DNA from: Sphingomonas sp.
GTDB lineage: Bacteria > Pseudomonadota > Alphaproteobacteria > Sphingomonadales > Sphingomonadaceae
DNA length: 64,000 nt
Assembly: GCA_025936675.1 (NCBI GenBank)
Contig: JAICSX010000010.1
Coordinates: 1 to 64,000 of the forward strand
Direction of reading: 5' to 3'
The translations under genes and the position numbers were made by a program. Of the stretch, positions 1 to 7,942 are shown piece by piece (position 1 is the stretch's first letter; every line of letters begins with the position of its first letter). The notes under the pieces were generated by a model that saw nothing but the letters and a program-made list of their open reading frames with translations, searched no databases and had not been told where the DNA came from.

Positions 1-1229
1 GACTCGACCTCCATCCGGATCCGGCTCGCGGCCTCGTCCATCAGGTCGATCGCCTTGTCCGGCAGGAAGCGGTCGGTGATGTAGCGGTTCGACAGCGTCG
101 CCGCCGCGACGATCGCCGCGTCGGTAATCCGGACACCGTGATGGAGTTCGTACTTCTCCTTTAGGCCGCGCAGGATCGAGATAGTATCTGGCACGGTCGG
201 TTCGCCGACGAACACCGGCTGGAAGCGCCGCTCGAGCGCGGCGTCCTTCTCGATATATTTGCGATATTCGTCGAGGGTCGTCGCGCCAATGCAGTGAAGC
301 TCGCCCCGCGCCAGTGCAGGCTTCAGCAGGTTGCCGGCGTCCATCGCACCTTCGGCCTTCCCGGCGCCCACGAGCGTGTGCATCTCGTCGATGAAGAGGA
401 TGATGTCGCCCTCGGCCTGGCGAACTTCGTCGAGCACGGCTTTCAGCCGCTCCTCGAACTCGCCCCGATATTTCGCGCCGGCGATCAGCGAGCCCATGTC
501 GAGTGCGAGCAGGCGCTTGTCCTTGATGCCGTCGGGCACGTCGCCGTTTGCAATCCGAAGTGCGAGGCCCTCGACGATCGCGGTCTTGCCGACGCCCGGT
601 TCGCCGATCAGCACCGGATTGTTTTTCGTCCTTCGGGCCAGCACCTGGACGGTGCGGCGGATTTCCTCGTCGCGACCGATGACCGGGTCGAGCTTGCCCG
701 CGTTCGCTGCCTCGGTGAGGTCGCGCGCATACTTCTTCAGCGCGTCGTAGCGGTCCTCGGCACCTTGAGTGTCCGCCGTCCGACCGCCGCGCAGTTGCTC
801 GATGGCGGAATTGAGGTTCTGTGGGGTGAGCCCGGCCTTCGCGAGCGCATTGCCGACGTCCGTGCCCTTCGCGAGCGCCATGGCCAGCAGGATCCGCTCG
901 ACGGTGACGTAGCTGTCGCCCGCCTTTTTCGCGATCTGCTCGGCCTGGTCGAGGATTCGAATCGTGTCGCCGTCGAGCGCGGGCGCTTGCGTCGCGCCGC
1001 TGCCAGTAACGGCGGGGATCTTCGCGACAAGCTGGTCGACTTCGCGCTTTGCCGTCTTGGCATCGCCGCCCGCCGCCTCGATCGGTCCGGCGGCCATGCC
1101 CTGTTCATCATCGAGCAGCGCCTTCAGCAGATGTGCCGGCGCGATGCGCTGCTGATGCTCGCGGACCGCAATCGTTTGCGCGGCCTGCAAGAAACCCCGC
1201 GCGCGATCCGTCAGCTTCTCAAAATCCAT
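1..1229 (-). CDS. clpB: ATP-dependent chaperone ClpB (5' part, runs off left edge)
   Basis: Hsp100 disaggregase that works with DnaK to pull proteins out of aggregates in the cytoplasm. The reverse strand gives a start [17 protein letters not shown], a Clp N-domain, then the first AAA module with Walker [14 protein letters not shown] near residue 210, Walker [14 protein letters not shown] near 280 and a sensor region [16 protein letters not shown]. About 409 residues are inside the window; the middle domain and second AAA module lie beyond base 1, so the gene is partial only because of the window edge. The start ATG is at 1229-1227. A sigma-32-like promoter sits just upstream (1290-1317), as expected for a heat-shock gene. 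Identification is secure. Confidence 0.97.
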   Translation of the reverse strand, partial: MDFEKLTDRARGFLQAAQTIAVREHQQRIAPAHLLKALLDDEQGMAAGPIEAAGGDAKTAKREVDQLVAKIPAVTGSGATQAPALDGDTIRILDQAEQIAKKAGDSYVTVERILLAMALAKGTDVGNALAKAGLTPQNLNSAIEQLRGGRTADTQGAEDRYDALKKYARDLTEAANAGKLDPVIGRDEEIRRTVQVLARRTKNNPVLIGEPGVGKTAIVEGLALRIANGDVPDGIKDKRLLALDMGSLIAGAKYRGEFEERLKAVLDEVRQAEGDIILFIDEMHTLVGAGKAEGAMDAGNLLKPALARGELHCIGATTLDEYRKYIEKDAALERRFQPVFVGEPTVPDTISILRGLKEKYELHHGVRITDAAIVAAATLSNRYITDRFLPDKAIDLMDEAASRIRMEVE

Positions 1230-1289
1230 CTCTTGCTAACCCCTCTTTGCTTGGGGCTGATATGGTGTTGCAGATCAGCAACACAAGGC

Positions 1290-1317
1290 AGATACGACAA
1301 ACTTGTCCAAGCGCAAG
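1290..1317 (-). promoter_or_regulatory. Candidate heat-shock (RpoH, sigma-32) promoter of clpB
   Basis: On the minus strand CTTG (1317-1314) is followed after exactly 17 bases by CGTATCT (1296-1290), close to the alphaproteobacterial sigma-32 pattern CTTG-N17-CYTATNT. Transcription would start near 1283, giving a leader of about 50 bases before the clpB ATG. clpB is a classical sigma-32 target, so motif and gene agree. Confidence 0.55.
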
Positions 1318-1334
1318 TCGCCGCCGGCAATGGC

Positions 1335-2144
1335 CTAATGCGGCTGCCCCGTCGATTGACCCTGGGGCAGCGCAGTGTCGGGCGGAGTGGCTGCTGCCGG
1401 AGCAGCTTGGGCGTTCGCCGCCGGAGCCGCCGGGGGGAGCGGCTGCCCGGAGCTCGCGACGTCCTCTGGATGAAGGATCGGCGGGCAGTCGGCCGCCACC
1501 GCGGGGTCCATGTTCCAGCGACGGAATTTGGTGCTGTCCACATGGAAGCGGAGGTAGGCGTAGAAGCCGAGCCCGGCATTATAGGCGGCGCCATGCTCCG
1601 AATGGATGCCGCACAGCGTCTTCATCAGCGCCTCGCGCGTGGTCGGCCTTAAGGGCACGAGGTCGACTGCGCTATCGAGCTTGTGTGCGCTCTCGGGCGC
1701 GCCGCCCGCGCAGACGTTCAGTACCGGATTCCGGTAGACCGAGACCGGCTCGACGGGGCCGACCGCCGGAACCACGTAATCGCGGACATAGCGCAATGTC
1801 TCGACCATGTGCGGCCATTCGTCGGATGGCGGCACTTCGAATGGTTGCTGCCCGCATTCCTTCCACGAGGTCGCCGTACGCAGCAACTCCCACGTCGGCA
1901 GGATTCCGCCGACTTGATTGGCGACGAGATAATCGTTGAATGCCTTGACCTGCCCTGCGCGCCACGGCGCCGCTAGGTACCAGCTACGGTACCCCGGCTC
2001 GTCCTGCCCGGCGGCAATATACTGGCTGACGGGATCCCACGCAGCTGCCGTAGCAGGGGTTTGCACCACCGGCGCGGAGACCGGAGCCGGTTGGGCAACG
2101 GCCGTCGCCGCAAAGAGCACGAAGGGCGCAAACATCAGCTTCAT
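1335..2144 (-). CDS. Exported M15-family (D-Ala-D-Ala carboxypeptidase-like) metallopeptidase
   Basis: Probable periplasmic zinc peptidase acting on peptidoglycan stem peptides; 269 residues. It opens with a signal peptide (MKLMFAPFVLFAATAVAQP). The M15A zinc motif is visible as SAHKLDSAVD (SxHxxxxAxD) in the middle, followed by FHVD near residue 210, which supplies the third ligand. The C-terminus is an Ala/Pro/Gln-rich tail with no clear fold. The ATG at 2144 is chosen because it starts the signal peptide; the frame extends upstream without support. It lies between clpB (same strand) and a divergent PHA-system gene. The peptidase family is clear; substrate is inferred. Confidence 0.8.
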   Translation of the reverse strand: MKLMFAPFVLFAATAVAQPAPVSAPVVQTPATAAAWDPVSQYIAAGQDEPGYRSWYLAAPWRAGQVKAFNDYLVANQVGGILPTWELLRTATSWKECGQQPFEVPPSDEWPHMVETLRYVRDYVVPAVGPVEPVSVYRNPVLNVCAGGAPESAHKLDSAVDLVPLRPTTREALMKTLCGIHSEHGAAYNAGLGFYAYLRFHVDSTKFRRWNMDPAVAADCPPILHPEDVASSGQPLPPAAPAANAQAAPAAATPPDTALPQGQSTGQPH

Positions 2145-2206
2145 GGGCGAATCATACTCCCATGACTCTGCTTGAAAAGCGCTGAACGGCCGCCCACGTC
2201 GCATTT

Positions 2207-2521
2207 ATGACTCAGCCCATCGACGTCGACCTGCCCCACAACCTCGGCAAGGACGAGGCTCGCCGGCGCATCGCCAACAACATCCACAAGCTCGAACACC
2301 AGATCCCAGGCGGCGCGCAGGTGAAGTCGGGCTGGGTCGGGGACCAGCTGAATCTCGAGATCGGCGCGATGGGGCAGAACATCAGCGCGACGATCGATGT
2401 CATGGAGACGAAAGTGCATCTGAAGGTGCTGCTCCCCGGCATGCTTGGGATGTTCGGAAGCCTCATCCAAGGTGCGTTGCAGAGCAAGGGCCACGTCTTG
2501 CTCGAGGACAACCGCGACTAA
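2207..2521 (+). CDS. Polyhydroxyalkanoic acid system family protein (PHA_gran_rgn)
   Basis: Small cytosolic protein of 104 residues matching the family annotated as PHA-granule associated or regulated. It starts MTQPIDVDLPHNLGKDEAR, with the family's typical helix of alternating basic residues (RRRIANNIHKLEHQIPGG) and a C-terminal segment LKVLLPGMLGMFG. Biochemical function is not established for the family. The next gene downstream encodes a ferredoxin reductase, separated by a palindromic repeat. An acetoacetyl-CoA reductase gene at 34.3-35.0 kb suggests the organism does make PHB, but the two loci are unlinked. Confidence 0.7.
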   Translation: MTQPIDVDLPHNLGKDEARRRIANNIHKLEHQIPGGAQVKSGWVGDQLNLEIGAMGQNISATIDVMETKVHLKVLLPGMLGMFGSLIQGALQSKGHVLLEDNRD

Positions 2522-2524
2522 TCA

Positions 2525-2596
2525 GTCATTGCGAGCAGCGAAGTGACGCGGCAATCCAGTGCAGCGGCTGGATTGCTTCGCTGCGCGCGCAATGAC
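2525..2596. repeat. REP-like imperfect palindrome in the ferredoxin reductase leader
   Basis: The left arm begins GTCATTGCGAGC and ends GCAATCCAG (2525-2558); the right arm begins CTGGATTGCTTCGC and ends GCGCAATGAC (2568-2596). They pair across a short loop, apart from a small insertion (tgacgcg) in the left arm. This CATTGCGAG...CAATCCAG type of palindrome is dispersed in many bacterial genomes. It starts 3 bases after the PHA-system stop and ends where the next gene's GGAGG (2597-2601) begins. I found only this one copy in the window. Confidence 0.75.
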
Positions 2597-2605
2597 GGAG
2601 GGTAC

Positions 2606-3904
2606 ATGCGCCATTTCGCTGTGGTGGGTTCGGGACCGGCGGGCTTCTATACTGCCGAAGCGCTGGAAAAGGCGTATGGCGATCAGGCGCGCATCGACAT
2701 CCTCGACCGCTACCCCGTCCCCTACGGGCTGATCCGATTCGGGGTCGCGCCGGACCACCAGTCGCTGAAGGCCGTCAGTAAACGCTACGACAAGGTCGCC
2801 GAATGCGCTGGAGTGGATTTCATCGGCAACGTCAGTGTCGGCTCCGACGTCTCGGTCGCGGAGCTCCTCGACCTGTACGACGCCGTCATCCTTGCCACCG
2901 GCGCGCCGCACGACCGCAAGCTCGGCATTCCCGGAGAAGACCTGCCGGGGGTCGTCGGATCGGCCGAGTTCGTCGGCTGGTACAACGGTCATCCCGAATA
3001 TGCGGACCTGGACCCGTTCCTCAACGGCACCCACGCCGTCGTCGTTGGCGCAGGCAATGTCGCGCTCGACTGCGCGCGCATCCTCTCGAAGACACGACAC
3101 GAATTCGAAGGGTCGGACATCGTCGGCCGCGCACTCGACGCGCTCGACCGCTCGGCGATCCAAACTGTCACCATCCTCGGACGGCGCGGCCCGCACCAAA
3201 TCGCCATGACGCCCAAAGAGCTCGGCGAACTCGGGCATCTCGAAGCGTGCGTTCCGATCATCGATCCCGCCGATTTCCCGCCCGTCGAAGCGGACGAGCC
3301 GCTCGAGCAGGGCTTCCGCAAGTCGGTCGGCCTGCTCCGCGACTTCGCCGACCTGCCGGCCGACAAGCGCAAGCGGATCGTCTTCGATTTCTTCGCCAAG
3401 CCGGTCGCGATCGAGGGAGAGGGCAAGGCCGAGCGGATCATCGTCGAACGGACCGAGCTCGATGAGAAAGGCGGCGCGCGAGGCACAGGCGAAACATACG
3501 AGGTTCCGGCGTCGCTCGTGATCACCGCGATCGGCTACTCGACCTCGCCAATCCCCGACGTGCCCTTCGCAGGCGGCAAGTTTGTCAACGACGGCGGCCG
3601 CATCGCTGACCGCCTCTACGCGGTCGGCTGGGCGCGGCGAGGCCCGACGGGAACGATTGGCACGAATCGCCCCGACGGTTACGAGGTCGCAGATCAGGTC
3701 GTGGCCGCCATGCCTGCGGGAAGTGGCGGCAACCGGCGGGGCGCGGACGGTTTGAAGCGCCTCCTCGCCGAACGCGGCGTCATGCCGACAGATTATGACG
3801 ATTGGCGCAAGATCGAGGAAACTGAGAACGCGCGTGCGCGCCCCGGCTCGCCCCGCGAGAAGTTCGTCCGCCACGCCGACTGGCTGCAGGCGATCGGACG
3901 CTGA
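2606..3904 (+). CDS. Ferredoxin--NADP reductase, adrenodoxin-reductase type (FprA-like)
   Basis: FAD enzyme passing electrons between NADPH and a ferredoxin; 432 residues, usual for this glutathione-reductase-like class. The FAD fold is at the start (VVGSGPAGFYTAEAL), followed by the class-typical PYGLIRFGVAPDH. A second Rossmann motif VVGAGNVALDCARIL near residue 150 binds NADPH, and GWARRGPTGTIGTNR near 350 is the conserved C-terminal block. The ATG at 2606 is chosen over an upstream in-frame ATG because GGAGG lies just before it and because the FAD motif then starts at residue 5; the upstream extension only translates the palindromic repeat. No ferredoxin gene is adjacent. Confidence 0.93.
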   Translation: MRHFAVVGSGPAGFYTAEALEKAYGDQARIDILDRYPVPYGLIRFGVAPDHQSLKAVSKRYDKVAECAGVDFIGNVSVGSDVSVAELLDLYDAVILATGAPHDRKLGIPGEDLPGVVGSAEFVGWYNGHPEYADLDPFLNGTHAVVVGAGNVALDCARILSKTRHEFEGSDIVGRALDALDRSAIQTVTILGRRGPHQIAMTPKELGELGHLEACVPIIDPADFPPVEADEPLEQGFRKSVGLLRDFADLPADKRKRIVFDFFAKPVAIEGEGKAERIIVERTELDEKGGARGTGETYEVPASLVITAIGYSTSPIPDVPFAGGKFVNDGGRIADRLYAVGWARRGPTGTIGTNRPDGYEVADQVVAAMPAGSGGNRRGADGLKRLLAERGVMPTDYDDWRKIEETENARARPGSPREKFVRHADWLQAIGR

Positions 3905-3912
3905 AACGCGAC

Positions 3913-3941
3913 TTGCGCTATCGGGCACCCCCTTCTATCTA
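3913..3941 (+). promoter_or_regulatory. Candidate promoter of tRNA-Pro
   Basis: TTGCGC (3913-3918), 17-base spacer, TATCTA (3936-3941). The tRNA 5' end lies 55 bases further on. The layout fits a housekeeping sigma promoter placed right after the reductase stop codon. Confidence 0.45.
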
Positions 3942-3995
3942 GCCGCGGCCTTGGCTCCCGCCGCGACCCTGTCGCACGCAAAAGCGGGTTCCGGT

Positions 3996-4072
3996 CGGGG
4001 AGTAGCTCAGCCTGGTAGAGCACTGTCTTCGGGAGGCAGGGGCCGGAGGTTCGAATCCTCTCTCCCCGACCA
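3996..4072 (+). tRNA. tRNA-Pro (anticodon CGG)
   Basis: 77-base cloverleaf. Acceptor arms cggggag and ctccccg pair fully; the anticodon stem ctgtc/ggcag encloses loop ttcggga with anticodon CGG. The T arm ggagg-ttcgaat-cctct is normal and the CCA end is encoded. It reads the proline codon CCG. A lower-GC gene begins 25 bases downstream. Confidence 0.97.
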
Positions 4073-4096
4073 ACGCCTTGTCGCTGAGGAAGCGTG

Positions 4097-5920
4097 ATGG
4101 ATTCTACATTGGGCACTCGTGAGCAAAGTGCGGCATCATCGCTGTTGGGCGAAGCAGCCAAACTGATCGAAAATGACCCGGCAGCGGCAGCGGCAAAGGC
4201 GCGCGAGGCCATCGCCCTCAATCCGTCGCAGGCTGCCGCATACCGATTGCTCGGTGCCTCCTTGCGCTTGCTCGATCAGGACGGTGAAGCCAACGCTGCC
4301 GAGCTGAAAGCAATAGAACTGTCTGGAAACGATGCGGACCTCGTCCGCGCCGTGCAAGCCTTGAAAGCTAAGGATTACAAGACTTCCGAATTGATCCTTC
4401 GTGCAGTTCTGGCTTCGCGTCCGAATGATGTGCTCGCAATCCAGACGCTCGGAGAAGTCGCAGCTGCGGCTGGGGCCCTCCATCACGCCGAAGCGCTGTA
4501 CCGCCGCGCATTGAAATTGGCGCCCGGGTTTGAATATTCCCGGCTTCACCTTGCGAACGTGCTCAAAGACCAAGGCAGGCCGGGCGAGTCCCTGTGTGAG
4601 TTGAGATTCATTCGTGGCGAAATGCTTGAATTCGATGGCTTCAAGATGCTTTTGGCGGATGTGCTCAGCCAGATCGGCGAGTGTGACGAGGCGGCGGATA
4701 TCTACCGGGGCATTCTTGCCTCAGATCCCAGCAAACGGGATGTCTGGTCCCGCCTCACCTTCCTTCTCAACTCCGTCGGAAAGGGCGATGAAGCCATCGA
4801 GACGTGCCGGGCTGCGCTCAAGGCCTTGCCTGACCGCGGGCACGCGTGGTGGTCGCTCGCCAATCTAAAGACGTATCGCTTCAATGACGAAGACCTGGCG
4901 ACGATGGAGCAGGTACTTGCCGACCCGTGCGTTGGCACGGAGGATCGAATTCAGGTCCATTTTGCGCTCGGAAAAGCTTTGGAAGACCTGAAGGAGTTTC
5001 AAAAGAGCTTCGATCACTATCGTCGTGGAAACGAGCTTCGGGCGAGCCAAGTTCATTACCACCCTGAATCGGGCGCTGCACTGCTGGAGCGCGTCCGCGG
5101 TATCTTTACGAAAGAGTTTCTCGAACTGAAGGCCGGTCAAGGCAATCCGGCTCCAGATCCGATATTCATCGTCGGAATGCCGCGGGCCGGATCGACGCTG
5201 GTCGAACAGATACTCGCCAGTCATCCGCTAATCGAAGGGACAGCGGAACTCCCGGACCTGCATGCGCTCGCGACTGCGCTCGCCGCAGATTCACGGCTCG
5301 AGCCCAAAAGCCTCCTCTATCTCGATCGATTGGAAGGGCTCTCCGTTGAACAGCTGCGCGAGCTTGGTGGGCTTTACCTCGAGCGCACGCGCATTCAGCG
5401 CAGAGCCGGACGACCGTTCTTCGTCGACAAGATGCCGAGCAATTGGGCGCATATCGGATTCATTAAGCTCATCCTGCCGAATGCGAAGATCATCGACGTA
5501 CGACGGCATCCACTCGCTTGCGGATTTTCCAACTACAAGCAGCTGTTCGGGCGCGGGCAGGAATTCTCCTACGACCTCGCGCATATTGGCTCGTATTACA
5601 GACATTATGTTGCTGTCATGGCGCACTTTGACCTGGTCGCTCCGAGGGCCGTCTATCGTGTTATCCACGAGCAACTCGTCATGCAGCCTGAAAAGGAGAT
5701 CAGACGCTTGCTGGATTACATCGGTGTACCATTCGATGAAGCCTGCGTCCGTTTTCATGAAACTCAGCGGTCGGTCCGAACCCCAAGCTCGCAACAGGTT
5801 CGCCAGCCACTACGAGCGGAGTTTGCCGGTCAATGGAAGGCCTTTGAATCTGAGCTTGACCCGCTGAAAGATGCGCTCGGGCCAGCGCTGCAACACTGGA
5901 ATGACCCACAGCCGAACTGA
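4097..5920 (+). CDS. TPR-repeat sulfotransferase
   Basis: 607-residue fusion. The first roughly 300 residues are tetratricopeptide helices (for example [20 protein letters not shown] and [20 protein letters not shown]). From about residue 350 there is a PAPS-dependent sulfotransferase domain with the 5'-phosphosulfate loop [17 protein letters not shown] and a 3'-phosphate site around [17 protein letters not shown]. It probably sulfates a carbohydrate or protein acceptor, which cannot be read from sequence. ATG 4097 is preferred over GTG 4094 because GAGGA at 4086-4090 is better spaced. The coding region is visibly less GC-rich than its neighbours (60-base lines at 4321, 4621 and 5581 have 33, 30 and 29 G+C; the line at 6241 has 42) and it follows a tRNA 3' end, which suggests acquisition by transfer. 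Confidence 0.88.
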   Translation: MDSTLGTREQSAASSLLGEAAKLIENDPAAAAAKAREAIALNPSQAAAYRLLGASLRLLDQDGEANAAELKAIELSGNDADLVRAVQALKAKDYKTSELILRAVLASRPNDVLAIQTLGEVAAAAGALHHAEALYRRALKLAPGFEYSRLHLANVLKDQGRPGESLCELRFIRGEMLEFDGFKMLLADVLSQIGECDEAADIYRGILASDPSKRDVWSRLTFLLNSVGKGDEAIETCRAALKALPDRGHAWWSLANLKTYRFNDEDLATMEQVLADPCVGTEDRIQVHFALGKALEDLKEFQKSFDHYRRGNELRASQVHYHPESGAALLERVRGIFTKEFLELKAGQGNPAPDPIFIVGMPRAGSTLVEQILASHPLIEGTAELPDLHALATALAADSRLEPKSLLYLDRLEGLSVEQLRELGGLYLERTRIQRRAGRPFFVDKMPSNWAHIGFIKLILPNAKIIDVRRHPLACGFSNYKQLFGRGQEFSYDLAHIGSYYRHYVAVMAHFDLVAPRAVYRVIHEQLVMQPEKEIRRLLDYIGVPFDEACVRFHETQRSVRTPSSQQVRQPLRAEFAGQWKAFESELDPLKDALGPALQHWNDPQPN

Positions 5921-5948
5921 CGTTTGGCCCGAAACTTTAGCCATAATC

Positions 5949-5956
5949 TTAACCAT
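5949..5956 (+). promoter_or_regulatory. TTAACCAT, CtrA-like half site
   Basis: This octamer is a recognised binding half-site of the alphaproteobacterial cell-cycle regulator CtrA, and it sits 20 bases before the start of the three-gene unit at 5976-10285. A single 8-mer is weak evidence; it is listed because it lies in the only upstream gap of that unit. Confidence 0.25.
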
Positions 5957-5975
5957 CCGCGCTTAGCCTTGGCGC

Positions 5976-7259
5976 ATGTTGCGCGACGCTTGCCGCCTGC
6001 TTCTTGGCAGTGCGCTCCCATTGGGCTGCGCGCTCGCTGCGCTTTGGCCGGCACCGGCGCGCGCTGACGGCGATTCCGGGATCTTCACCCGCGACAGTTT
6101 AGAGCTGAACGGCGATGTCCGCCTCGTCGCGGTCGACGGCGAGAAGAGCTGGGTCGAAGGCGGCTTCGGCAAGCTTCGCTCCGGAAGCGACGGCGACCTT
6201 CGTATCCAGCCGCAACTTGGCAACGTCGACCTGGTCTGGAAGCCGCAATTCACCTGGTCGCTGGGAGGGGTCGTCGTCGGTGCGATCCAGGGCGGCCAGC
6301 GCACCGATGCCGGAATCAGCCAGGCCTATCTCACCTATCGCCCGATGCGGTCGAGCAAGCTCGCCTTCTCGGCCCGCGCTGGTCTCATGTGGCCGCCTGT
6401 GAGTCTCGAGCATGAAGGTGCCGACTGGCACGTCAAGGATTCGATCACCCCGTCCGCGATCAACAGCTGGATCGGCGAAGAGGTTCGTCCCGTCGCCGTC
6501 GAAGCGACGCTGGCCACGAACATTGGCGCGCACAAGCTGCGTGTGACCGCTGCCGTCTTTGCGGCCAATGACACTGCGGGCACTTTGCTCACATTCCGAG
6601 GCTGGGCGCTCCATGACCGGACGACGCTAGCATTTCGCAGCGAGCCGCTGCCGCCGCTCGGGGAATTCACTGGTCACCAGGCCCCCTTCACCCATCCGCT
6701 TGCCGATCTCGCACCCGGGGTCGCTCGCCGCCCAGGCTATTATGCGAAGCTCGCCTGGGCTCCGCCGGCGCCGCTCCGGCTCGAGCTGTTTCATTATGAC
6801 AACCGCGCCGATCCCGAGGTGGTGACGAGCACGCCCGAATGGGGTTGGCGAACGCGGTTCGACGACGTTGGCCTCGCCGCGGATCTCGGCTCGGGCGCCG
6901 AGTTCAAGGCGCAGGCACTACAGGGCCGCACGCGGATGGGATTCGTGATGTTGGGCCGCCGTTTCGTCGACGAACGGTTCCGCTCCGCTTATGCGATGCT
7001 GACCAAGCCGTTCGGCAAGGTCGGCATCGCGGCACGCGTCGAGGCGTTCGACACGCGCAACCGCGGCAGCATCTGGACCGACGAATATGACGAGCACGGC
7101 TGGTCCGCGATGCTTGCGGCCAAGCGCCAGTGGGGCCCGGTGACGGCTCTTGCCGAGCTGCTTCACGTGTGGAGCGACAGTCCGCTTCGCGAGCATGCGG
7201 ACGAAGAGGAACGCCAGCGCCAGACGCAGCTCCAGGCCGAAATGCGAATTCACTGGTAA
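5976..7259 (+). CDS. Exported beta-barrel-like outer membrane protein of unknown function
   Basis: 427 residues. A signal peptide (LGCALAALWPAPARA, cleaved about residue 30) is followed by many short alternating hydrophobic/aromatic strands (LVWKPQFTWSLGGVVVGA, KVGIAARVEAFDTRN) and a C-terminus ending in aromatic Trp (MRIHW), the usual signature of an outer-membrane barrel. I recognise no specific porin family. It is the first gene of a tight unit with a cupredoxin (49-base gap) and a membrane GGDEF-EAL protein. Its position suggests it belongs to the same pathway, perhaps as the outer-membrane entry or docking point for the cupredoxin or its metal. That role is inference. Confidence 0.75.
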   Translation: MLRDACRLLLGSALPLGCALAALWPAPARADGDSGIFTRDSLELNGDVRLVAVDGEKSWVEGGFGKLRSGSDGDLRIQPQLGNVDLVWKPQFTWSLGGVVVGAIQGGQRTDAGISQAYLTYRPMRSSKLAFSARAGLMWPPVSLEHEGADWHVKDSITPSAINSWIGEEVRPVAVEATLATNIGAHKLRVTAAVFAANDTAGTLLTFRGWALHDRTTLAFRSEPLPPLGEFTGHQAPFTHPLADLAPGVARRPGYYAKLAWAPPAPLRLELFHYDNRADPEVVTSTPEWGWRTRFDDVGLAADLGSGAEFKAQALQGRTRMGFVMLGRRFVDERFRSAYAMLTKPFGKVGIAARVEAFDTRNRGSIWTDEYDEHGWSAMLAAKRQWGPVTALAELLHVWSDSPLREHADEEERQRQTQLQAEMRIHW

Positions 7260-7308
7260 CCAGTTTCGCTAGGCACGGCGTTTACCGTCCATGGCTTAAT
7301 CTCGCTCC

Positions 7309-7935
7309 ATGGCGCGAGGAATCTTCCTGACCGCGGCGGCTTTGAGCTTTGCCGCGCCGCTCGGTGCAGCTCCGTTGACGGTGCGCGTCGTCGACGCTGC
7401 CGGACATCCGGTGCGCGACGCCGTCGTCACGCTCCATCCAGCGGGAGCTGCCGCGCGCGCCGCTCACGCCGCCGGACGGTTCGTGGTGTCGCAGCAGAAC
7501 ATGCAGTTTCACCCGTTCCTGACGATCGTTCCCCTCGGCTCGGACGTGTCCTTCCCGAACTTCGACAACACCAAACACCATGTTTACTCATTTTCGGCGG
7601 CGAAGAAGTTCGAGCTGAAGCTTTTCGCCAAGGACCAGTCGCGAACGGTGCATTTCGACAAGGCCGGCGTGGTAGCGCTCGGCTGCAACATTCATGACCA
7701 GATGAGCGCATTCATCGTCGTGACCGACAGCGCATGGACCGCACGGACCAATGCGCAAGGTCTAGTGACGTTCAGCGATGCGCCGAATGCCCCCGGCCGC
7801 GTGAGCGTGTGGCACCCCTATCTCCGCGCCCCAGGCGGCGAAATGCAGGAGGCGGTCGGTCCCGCGCAGCGCAGCGCGAGCTTCCAAGTCCGCCTTCGCC
7901 AGCCGCCGTCGTCGATGGCGATGACCGACTATTAG
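7309..7935 (+). CDS. Periplasmic amicyanin-like cupredoxin ('methylamine utilization' type)
   Basis: 208-residue exported protein: signal peptide to about residue 20, then an Ig-like N-terminal part (LTVRVVDAAGHPVRDAVVTL) and a cupredoxin domain. A full set of type 1 copper ligands is present: His90 in NTKHHVYSF, then Cys126, His129 and Met132 in CNIHDQM. The C-x2-H-x2-M spacing is the short loop found in amicyanin, which explains why such proteins are often named methylamine-utilization proteins. No methylamine dehydrogenase or mau gene is nearby, so that name should not be taken literally. It sits between an outer-membrane protein and a sensor protein whose ribosome site overlaps its stop codon. 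It could carry electrons or copper, or be the ligand sensed. Confidence 0.8.
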   Translation: MARGIFLTAAALSFAAPLGAAPLTVRVVDAAGHPVRDAVVTLHPAGAAARAAHAAGRFVVSQQNMQFHPFLTIVPLGSDVSFPNFDNTKHHVYSFSAAKKFELKLFAKDQSRTVHFDKAGVVALGCNIHDQMSAFIVVTDSAWTARTNAQGLVTFSDAPNAPGRVSVWHPYLRAPGGEMQEAVGPAQRSASFQVRLRQPPSSMAMTDY

Positions 7936-7942
7936 GAGGCCG

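Noticed and set aside
294..1652. 452-codon plus-strand open frame
   Set aside because: It is antisense to clpB and the M15 peptidase, is Arg-rich and low in conserved motifs; the minus strand has clear Clp motifs.
7309..7935. Reading the cupredoxin gene as evidence for methylamine metabolism
   Set aside because: No methylamine dehydrogenase subunit or mau maturation gene is present; the copper loop alone explains the family name.
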